A DNA stretch of 64,000 bases from Taibaiella chishuiensis. Its GTDB lineage: Bacteria > Bacteroidota > Bacteroidia > Chitinophagales > Chitinophagaceae. The stretch covers positions 62,001-126,000 of the forward strand of contig NZ_PYGD01000004.1 in NCBI RefSeq assembly GCF_003014535.1, given 5' to 3'. The translations under genes and the position numbers were made by a program. Below the pieces are notes generated by a model that searched no databases, had not been told where the DNA came from, and saw only the letters and a program-made list of their open reading frames with translations. Within the stretch, counting starts at the first letter, position 1; each line of letters starts with the position of its first letter. Positions 57,436 to 64,000 of this stretch are shown here, one piece after another.

Positions 57436-60400
57436 ATGTCTAACGTCTCAAAACGCACACAAACCGGCCGCGTCAACTTTGCTAAAATCCATGATGTAGC
57501 AGATAGCCCCGATTTGCTTGCCATTCAGCTGCAGTCTTTTCAGGATTTCTTCCAACTCGAAACCACGCCCGATAAGCGTGATGTAGAAGGCCTGTTCCGC
57601 GTGTTCAAGGAGAACTTCCCGATCACGGATACGCGTAACATCTTTGTGCTGGAATTCCTCGACTATTTCATCGATCCGCCGCGCTACACCATCGAAGAGT
57701 GTATGGAGCGTGGGTTGACTTATTCGGTGCCGCTGAAAGCGAAGCTCCGTTTAAGTTGTAATGACGAAGAGCACGTTGATTTCGAAACCATCGTACAGGA
57801 TGTGTTCCTGGGTAATATCCCATACATGACCCCGCGTGGTACTTTCGTGATCAATGGTGCAGAGCGTGTTGTAGTATCGCAGCTGCACCGTTCGCCGGGT
57901 GTGTTCTTTGGACAGAGCACGCACCCGAACGGAACCAAGATCTACTCTGCCCGTGTGATCCCGTTCAAGGGCGCCTGGATGGAGTTCGCTACCGATATCA
58001 ACAACGTGATGTATGCGTACATCGACCGTAAGAAGAAATTCCCGGTTACTACGCTGCTGCGTTCTATCGGTTACGAAAACGATAAAGACATCCTGAACCT
58101 GTTCGGCATGGCTGACGAGGTACGTGCCGACCGCAAATCGCTCGAAGCGAATATCGGTCGCCGCCTGGCAGAACGCGTACTGCGCAGCTGGACAGAAGAC
58201 TTCGTAGATGAAGACACCGGTGAGGTTGTTTCCATCGAGCGTAACGAGGTGATCCTCGAGCGCGACAGCATCCTGAGCGGAGACGATATCGATACCATTA
58301 TCGAAATGGGCGCCGATTCGATCTATATCCAGAAAGAAGAGCTGAGCGGTGATTATTCCATCATCTACAATACCTTAAATAAAGATACCTCCAACTCCGA
58401 GCTGGAAGCGGTACAGCATATCTATCGCCAGCTGCGTGGTTCTGACGCACCGGATGATGAGACTGCCCGTGGTATTATCGAAAAACTGTTCTTCTCCGAC
58501 AAACGTTATGACCTCGGTGAAGTAGGCCGTTACAAGATCAACCGTAAACTGGAACTCGACCAGGACAACGATAAAAAAGTATTATCCAAAGAAGATATCA
58601 TTGCGATCATCAAATACCTGGTTCGCCTGTCGAACGGTAAAGCGGAGATCGACGATATCGATCACCTGAGCAACCGTCGTGTACGTACCGTAGGCGAGCA
58701 GTTGTACGCCCAGTTCGGTGTAGGTCTGAGCCGTATGGCCCGTACCATCCGCGAGCGTATGAACGTAAGGGATAACGAGGTATTTACGCCGATCGACCTG
58801 ATCAACGCCCGTACCCTGAGCTCCGTAATCAACTCTTTCTTTGGTACTTCGCAGCTGTCCCAGTTCCTCGACCAGACCAACCCGCTGTCTGAGATCACGC
58901 ACAAGCGTCGTATCTCTGCCCTCGGACCAGGCGGTCTGAGCCGTGAGCGTGCCGGCTTCGAGGTGCGTGACGTACACTACTCCCACTATGGCCGTCTGTG
59001 TACGATCGAAACACCGGAGGGACCAAACATCGGTCTGATCTCCACCCTTTGCGTACACGCAAAGATCAACGATATGGGCTTTATCGAAACTCCGTACCGT
59101 AAAGTAAAAGAAGGTAAAGTAGATCTGAAACATGAGTTCTACCTGAGTGCTGAAGAAGAAGATGATAAAAAGATTGCGCAGGCTAACGTTCCGCTGGACG
59201 AAAAAGGCGCATTCCTGGAAGATAAAATCAAATCACGCGAAACCGGCGACTTCCCGATCCTGGAGCCGGAAGAAGTGGAGTACATGGACGTTGCCCCGAA
59301 CCAGATCGTTGGTTTGTCTGCATCCCTGATCCCCTTCCTCGAGCATGACGATGCCAACCGTGCCTTGATGGGTTCGAACATGCAACGTCAGGCCGTACCG
59401 CTGATCCGTCCGCAGGCGCCTATCGTAGGTACCGGCCTGGAAGCTAAAGCGGCGCGCGATGCCCGTATCCAGATCCATGCCGAAGGCCCTGGTGTGGTAG
59501 AATATGTAGATGCCAACGAGATCCACGTACGTTACAACCGTACCGAAAAGCAACGTCTTGTTTCTTTCGAGGATGATCTGAAAATATACAAACTGACCAA
59601 GTACAAGAAAACGAACCAGAGCACGAGCATCAACCTCAGCCCTGCCGTTCGCAAAGGTCAGAAAGTAGTGGAAGGCGACTTCCTGACCCAGGGTTATGCC
59701 ACCCAGAACGGTGAGCTGGCACTGGGCCGTAACCTGAAAGTGGCGTTCATGCCATGGAAAGGGTACAACTTCGAGGATGCGATCGTAATCAACGAGAAAG
59801 TGGTGCGTGAAGATCTGTTCACCTCTGTGCATATCGACGAATACGAACTCGAGGTACGCGATACCAAACTGGGTGAAGAAGAGCTGACCGCAGATATCCC
59901 GAATATCTCCGAAGACGCTACCAAAGACCTGGACGAAAACGGTATCATCCGTATCGGCGCTCATGTTAAAGAAGGCGATATCCTGATCGGTAAGATCACT
60001 CCGAAAGGGGAGAGCGATCCGACTCCAGAAGAAAAACTGCTCCGCGCGATCTTCGGCGATAAAGCCGGCGATGCGAAAGATGCTTCCCTGAAAGCCTCTC
60101 CGTCTGTAGAAGGGGTGATCATCGGTAAACAACTGTTCCAGCGTGCGAAGAAAGATAAGAATGCCAAAGTAAAAGAGAAGACCGAACTGGAGAAGATCGA
60201 TAAAATACACCACCAGAACGTAGAAGAGATCAAGAAACTGTTGCTGGAAAAATTACAGGTACTGCTTGCCGAGAAATCCTCTGCGGGTGTAACCAACTCT
60301 TATGGTGAGCCTGTGATCAGCAAAGGCGGTAAGTTCTCTGCCAAAGTACTGAACTCTGTAGACTACCAGAACGTTCACCCGCTGGGCTGGACCGGAGAGG

Positions 60401-61254
60401 CAGAAACAGATGACCAGGTAAACCAGATGTTGCACAACTACAACATCAAGTACAACGAGGAGCTGGGCCGTTACAAGCGTGAGAAATTCAACCTGTCTAT
60501 CGGTGATGAGCTGCCAACCGGCGTACTGAAACTGGCTAAAGTATACCTGGCAGTTAAGCGTAAGCTGAAAGTAGGTGATAAAATGGCGGGTCGTCACGGT
60601 AACAAAGGTATCGTTGCCAAGATCGTTCGTGCCGAAGATATGCCGTTCCTGGAAGACGGAACACCGGTAGATATCGTACTGAATCCGCTGGGTGTACCTT
60701 CGAGGATGAACCTTGGCCAGATCTACGAAACCATCCTCGGATGGGCTGGTGAGAAACTGGGTCTGCGTTTCGCAACACCGATCTTCGACGGTGCTTCTTC
60801 CAACGAGATCAAGCATTATATCGAAGAAGCCGGACTGCCGAGCTTCGGTCACACTTACCTGTATGATGGTGAAACCGGCGAGCGCTTCCACCAGAAGGCT
60901 ACCGTGGGTATCATCTACATGATCAAGCTGCACCACATGGTGGACGATAAGATGCACGCCCGTTCTATCGGACCATACTCGCTCATTACACAGCAGCCGC
61001 TGGGTGGTAAAGCCCAGTTCGGTGGCCAGCGTTTTGGTGAGATGGAGGTGTGGGCCCTCGAAGCCTACGGTGCATCCAACATTCTGCAGGAGCTGCTTAC
61101 CATCAAATCTGATGATATCGTGGGCCGTGCAAAAGCATACGAGTCTATTGTTAAAGGTGATAACATTCCTAAAGCAGGCATACCGGAATCCTTCAATGTA
61201 TTGGTGCACGAGCTGCGTGGTCTGGGTCTGGAACTGACTTTCGACAACAAGTAA
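57436..61254 (+). CDS. rpoB: RNA polymerase beta subunit
   Basis: A 1272-residue beta subunit. The rifampicin-binding region is conserved ([40 protein letters not shown]) and keeps the residues that contact the drug in E. coli, with Met515-to-Leu and Asn518-to-Thr substitutions (E. coli numbering). Catalytic and switch regions follow ([58 protein letters not shown]). It is the first gene of an rpoBC operon with its own promoter. A 10-bp hairpin separates it from rpoC. Confidence 0.98.
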   Translation: MSNVSKRTQTGRVNFAKIHDVADSPDLLAIQLQSFQDFFQLETTPDKRDVEGLFRVFKENFPITDTRNIFVLEFLDYFIDPPRYTIEECMERGLTYSVPLKAKLRLSCNDEEHVDFETIVQDVFLGNIPYMTPRGTFVINGAERVVVSQLHRSPGVFFGQSTHPNGTKIYSARVIPFKGAWMEFATDINNVMYAYIDRKKKFPVTTLLRSIGYENDKDILNLFGMADEVRADRKSLEANIGRRLAERVLRSWTEDFVDEDTGEVVSIERNEVILERDSILSGDDIDTIIEMGADSIYIQKEELSGDYSIIYNTLNKDTSNSELEAVQHIYRQLRGSDAPDDETARGIIEKLFFSDKRYDLGEVGRYKINRKLELDQDNDKKVLSKEDIIAIIKYLVRLSNGKAEIDDIDHLSNRRVRTVGEQLYAQFGVGLSRMARTIRERMNVRDNEVFTPIDLINARTLSSVINSFFGTSQLSQFLDQTNPLSEITHKRRISALGPGGLSRERAGFEVRDVHYSHYGRLCTIETPEGPNIGLISTLCVHAKINDMGFIETPYRKVKEGKVDLKHEFYLSAEEEDDKKIAQANVPLDEKGAFLEDKIKSRETGDFPILEPEEVEYMDVAPNQIVGLSASLIPFLEHDDANRALMGSNMQRQAVPLIRPQAPIVGTGLEAKAARDARIQIHAEGPGVVEYVDANEIHVRYNRTEKQRLVSFEDDLKIYKLTKYKKTNQSTSINLSPAVRKGQKVVEGDFLTQGYATQNGELALGRNLKVAFMPWKGYNFEDAIVINEKVVREDLFTSVHIDEYELEVRDTKLGEEELTADIPNISEDATKDLDENGIIRIGAHVKEGDILIGKITPKGESDPTPEEKLLRAIFGDKAGDAKDASLKASPSVEGVIIGKQLFQRAKKDKNAKVKEKTELEKIDKIHHQNVEEIKKLLLEKLQVLLAEKSSAGVTNSYGEPVISKGGKFSAKVLNSVDYQNVHPLGWTGEAETDDQVNQMLHNYNIKYNEELGRYKREKFNLSIGDELPTGVLKLAKVYLAVKRKLKVGDKMAGRHGNKGIVAKIVRAEDMPFLEDGTPVDIVLNPLGVPSRMNLGQIYETILGWAGEKLGLRFATPIFDGASSNEIKHYIEEAGLPSFGHTYLYDGETGERFHQKATVGIIYMIKLHHMVDDKMHARSIGPYSLITQQPLGGKAQFGGQRFGEMEVWALEAYGASNILQELLTIKSDDIVGRAKAYESIVKGDNIPKAGIPESFNVLVHELRGLGLELTFDNK

Positions 61255-61267
61255 TCAACCAGTTTAA

Positions 61268-61293
61268 GGCAGGACGTTGCAAGACGTCCTGCC
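61268..61293 (+). other. intercistronic hairpin between rpoB and rpoC
   Basis: GGCAGGACGT and ACGTCCTGCC pair perfectly over 10 bp around TGCAAG. No U-tract follows directly, so mRNA processing or partial attenuation is more likely than full termination. Confidence 0.75.
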
Positions 61294-61339
61294 CCGTTGA
61301 AATAATTTTTTAAATTCTTTTTAAAATTTCCTTGCTGAC

Positions 61340-64000
61340 ATGGCAATTAAAAAAGACAACCGTCCAAAATCCGGTTTCGACAGAATTACGATAAGCCTGG
61401 CTTCGCCAGATGGTATTCTTGACCGCTCTTACGGTGAAGTGCTGAAGCCGGAAACCATCAACTATCGTACTTATAAACCAGAGCGTGATGGTCTTTTCTG
61501 TGAGAAGATATTCGGCCCTGTTAAGGATTATGAGTGCTATTGCGGTAAATACAAGCGTATCCGTTATAAAGGCATCGTGTGCGATCGTTGTGGTGTAGAA
61601 GTTACAGAGAAAAAGGTACGTCGTGAGCGTATGGGTCACCTTAAACTGGTTGTACCTGTAGTGCATATCTGGTATTTCAAAAGCCTGCCGAACAAGATCG
61701 GCTACCTGCTGGGATCCAGCTCCAAAAAATTAGAAAGTATTGTTTATTATGAGCGCTATGTAATCGTTCAGGCCGGTGAAGCCGAAGAGCTGATCCGTCA
61801 GAAACTGAGCATGAAAGATAGCGAAGATACTTACATGGCCCTGCTTTCCGAAGATGAGTTCCTGGACATCCAGGATGCCCTGCCTAAGGAAAACCAGTAC
61901 CTGCCTGATGATGATCCGAATAAGTTCATCGCCAGGATGGGCGCCGAAGCGATCCAGGACCTGCTCAGCAGGCTCAACCTGGACCAGCTGTCCTACGACC
62001 TGCGTAATGCCGCTGCCAACGAAACATCGCAGCAGCGTAAGCAGGAGGCTCTGAAACGCCTGGGCGTGGTAGAAGCATTCCGCGATGCCAACACCCGCGT
62101 AGAGAACAAACCAGAATGGATGGTGATGCAGTATATCCCGGTTATTCCACCGGAACTGCGCCCGCTCGTTCCCCTGGATGGCGGCCGTTTTGCCTCTTCC
62201 GATCTGAACGATCTTTACCGTCGTGTAATTATCCGTAACAACCGTCTGAAGCGTCTGCTCGAGATCAAAGCGCCGGAAGTGATCCTGCGTAATGAAAAAC
62301 GTATGCTGCAGGAAGCGGTAGACTCCCTGTTCGATAACTCCCGTAAATCTAACGCCGTTAAGGCTGAAGGCGGTCGTGCCCTGAAATCCCTTTCCGATGT
62401 ACTGAAAGGTAAACAAGGCCGTTTCCGTCAGAACCTGTTGGGTAAACGTGTGGACTACTCCGGCCGTTCGGTAATCGTGGTAGGTCCTGAAATGCAGCTG
62501 CATGAGTGTGGTATCCCTAAAGATATGGCTGCCGAGCTGTTCAAACCGTTTATCATCCGCAAGCTCATCGAGCGTGGTATCGTAAAAACGGTAAAGAGCG
62601 CTAAGAAATTAGTAGAACGTAAAGAAGCCGTAGTTTGGGATATCCTGGAAAATGTACTGAAAGGACACCCGGTTATGCTTAACCGTGCCCCAACGCTCCA
62701 CAGGTTATCTATCCAGGCCTTCCAGCCTAAAATGATCGAAGGTAAAGCCATTCAGCTCCACCCGCTCGTATGTTCGGCGTTCAACGCGGATTTCGATGGT
62801 GACCAGATGGCGGTACACGTGCCTTTGAGCAATGCCGCAATTATGGAAGCCCAGATGCTGATGCTGGCCTCTCACAATATCCTGAACCCACAGAACGGTA
62901 CGCCGATCACCCTGCCTTCCCAGGACATGGTACTCGGTCTGTATTACCTGACAAAAGGTAAACGTACTATGGGCGACGAGATCATCAAAGGTGAAGGTAA
63001 AGTGTTCTATAGTGCAGAAGAGGTGATCATTGCCCACAACGAGGGCCGTGTAGACCTGCATGCCTGGATCAAAGTAAAAACCGTAGTTCGTAGTAAAGAA
63101 GGCGAGCTGGAAAATAAACTGCTCGAAACCACAGTAGGCCGCGTACTGTTCAACCAGACCGTACCGAAAGAAAATGGTTTCGTAAACGCCCTGCTGACCA
63201 AGAAATCACTGCGTGAGATCATCGGTTCTATCCTGAAAAATACCAATATCCCGCAAACTGTTAAGTTCCTGGATGATGCGAAAACACTTGGTTTCCGTAC
63301 CGCATTCCGTGGTGGTCTGTCGTTTAACGTAAACGATCTTACCATCCCCGATGTGAAAGAGCAACTGGTGGATGAAGCGCAGGGCGAAGTGGATGAAGTT
63401 TGGGATAACTATAACATGGGTCTGATCACCAATAACGAACGTTATAACAAGATCATCGATATCTGGTCCGGTGTGGACATCAAAGTTACCGAGACCCTGA
63501 TCCGCGAGATGGCAGCCGACAAACAAGGCTTCAACTCCGTATACATGATGCTGGATTCCGGTGCCCGTGGTAGTAAGCAGCAGGTTAAGCAGCTTGCCGG
63601 TCTGAGGGGCCTGATGGCAAAACCACGTCGTAGTGGTTCTACCGGTTCAGAGATCATCGAAAACCCGATCCTTGCAAACTTTAAAGACGGTCTGAGTGTA
63701 TTGGAGTACTTTATCTCCACCCACGGTGCCCGTAAAGGTCTTGCGGATACGGCCCTTAAAACAGCGGATGCGGGTTACCTTACCCGTCGTCTCGTGGATG
63801 TGGCCCAGGACGTGGTTATCGTGGAAGAAGATTGCCTGACCCTGCGCGGCCTGGCTACTTCAGCCCTTAAAGACAACGAAGAGATCGTAGAACCGCTGTT
63901 CGACCGTATCCTCGGCCGTACTTCCCTGCACGACATCTACCATCCGCATACCGATGCGCTGATCGTAAATGCCGGTGTGGAAATCGACGAAGATATCGCC
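61340..64000 (+). CDS. rpoC: RNA polymerase beta' subunit (partial, 3' end outside window)
   Basis: The first 887 codons are present and open to the right edge. The N-terminal zinc site is visible ([20 protein letters not shown]). Lid, switch and clamp segments follow. The catalytic [16 protein letters not shown] (about 480-495) carries the three Asp residues that hold Mg2+. [20 protein letters not shown] and [20 protein letters not shown] mark the bridge-helix and trigger-loop region. It begins 85 bp after rpoB and shares its promoter. The start is ATG at 61340 ([20 protein letters not shown]). Confidence 0.98.
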   Translation, partial: MAIKKDNRPKSGFDRITISLASPDGILDRSYGEVLKPETINYRTYKPERDGLFCEKIFGPVKDYECYCGKYKRIRYKGIVCDRCGVEVTEKKVRRERMGHLKLVVPVVHIWYFKSLPNKIGYLLGSSSKKLESIVYYERYVIVQAGEAEELIRQKLSMKDSEDTYMALLSEDEFLDIQDALPKENQYLPDDDPNKFIARMGAEAIQDLLSRLNLDQLSYDLRNAAANETSQQRKQEALKRLGVVEAFRDANTRVENKPEWMVMQYIPVIPPELRPLVPLDGGRFASSDLNDLYRRVIIRNNRLKRLLEIKAPEVILRNEKRMLQEAVDSLFDNSRKSNAVKAEGGRALKSLSDVLKGKQGRFRQNLLGKRVDYSGRSVIVVGPEMQLHECGIPKDMAAELFKPFIIRKLIERGIVKTVKSAKKLVERKEAVVWDILENVLKGHPVMLNRAPTLHRLSIQAFQPKMIEGKAIQLHPLVCSAFNADFDGDQMAVHVPLSNAAIMEAQMLMLASHNILNPQNGTPITLPSQDMVLGLYYLTKGKRTMGDEIIKGEGKVFYSAEEVIIAHNEGRVDLHAWIKVKTVVRSKEGELENKLLETTVGRVLFNQTVPKENGFVNALLTKKSLREIIGSILKNTNIPQTVKFLDDAKTLGFRTAFRGGLSFNVNDLTIPDVKEQLVDEAQGEVDEVWDNYNMGLITNNERYNKIIDIWSGVDIKVTETLIREMAADKQGFNSVYMMLDSGARGSKQQVKQLAGLRGLMAKPRRSGSTGSEIIENPILANFKDGLSVLEYFISTHGARKGLADTALKTADAGYLTRRLVDVAQDVVIVEEDCLTLRGLATSALKDNEEIVEPLFDRILGRTSLHDIYHPHTDALIVNAGVEIDEDIA

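Overview
The window comes from a Bacteroidota chromosome, most likely a member of Chitinophagia/Chitinophagaceae (inference). The evidence is a type IX secretion sorting domain, DUF3667 and DUF5689 proteins, an IPExxxVDY-like protein, GG-leader lanthipeptide-type precursors, RibBA and RibE, a eukaryote-like NADP isocitrate dehydrogenase, and many promoters with the Bacteroidota -7 box TAnnTTTG. Most of it is housekeeping core genome. No tRNA, rRNA, CRISPR array, prophage or intact insertion sequence was seen.

Layout. 1-3.9 kb: partial WbqC-like gene, about 1.1 kb of non-coding tandem repeats (nine 79-bp units between two heptanucleotide arrays), then rel for (p)ppGpp. 4-8.3 kb: a tiny type IX cargo protein, sppA, cdd and an acyl-lipid desaturase. 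8.5-13.1 kb: sodium:solute symporter, tandem DUF3667 genes and an outer-membrane protein. 13.2-19.3 kb: glcD-like oxidase, L,D-transpeptidase, ppa and polA, with a hairpin-rich spacer before polA and a 50-residue Cys-rich microprotein after it. 20-24.2 kb: lipoproteins, ribE, an HsdR_N-like nuclease-fold protein and an S41 protease. 24.4-28.8 kb: three short leader/Cys-rich-core peptides, interleaved with an SPFH protein, an IPExxxVDY-like protein and icd. 28.8-34.6 kb: DUF5689 lipoprotein, divergent ftsY/zapA, M28 peptidase, and a GbsR/MarR regulator followed by two related membrane proteins. 34.7-42.8 kb: 3-hydroxyanthranilate dioxygenase, AtpZ/AtpI-like and ComEA-like proteins, acyl-CoA dehydrogenase, fasciclin protein, unknown lipoprotein unit, ORF6N protein, SigK-like sigma factor with RskA-like anti-sigma factor, and aat. 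42.9-51.9 kb: tail-specific protease, trmB, CNT transporter, prfC, LysE-type exporter and ribBA. 52-56.9 kb: glycosyltransferase, rpiB, tatC, ddl and a PASTA protein. 57.4-64 kb: rpoB and the 5' part of rpoC, behind their own strong promoter.

How genes fit together: envelope biogenesis and quality control (SppA, two S41 proteases, L,D-transpeptidase, Ddl, PASTA, TatC, FtsY), cell division (ZapA), information processing (PolA, RpoB/C, RF3, TrmB, Aat) and riboflavin synthesis (RibBA and RibE at separate loci). The most novel parts are the three orphan lanthipeptide-type precursors with no modification enzymes in the window, the hairpin cluster between ppa and polA, the polA-linked Cys-rich microprotein, the GbsR unit with palindromic candidate operators, and a perfect 35-nt palindrome inside the ORF6N gene.
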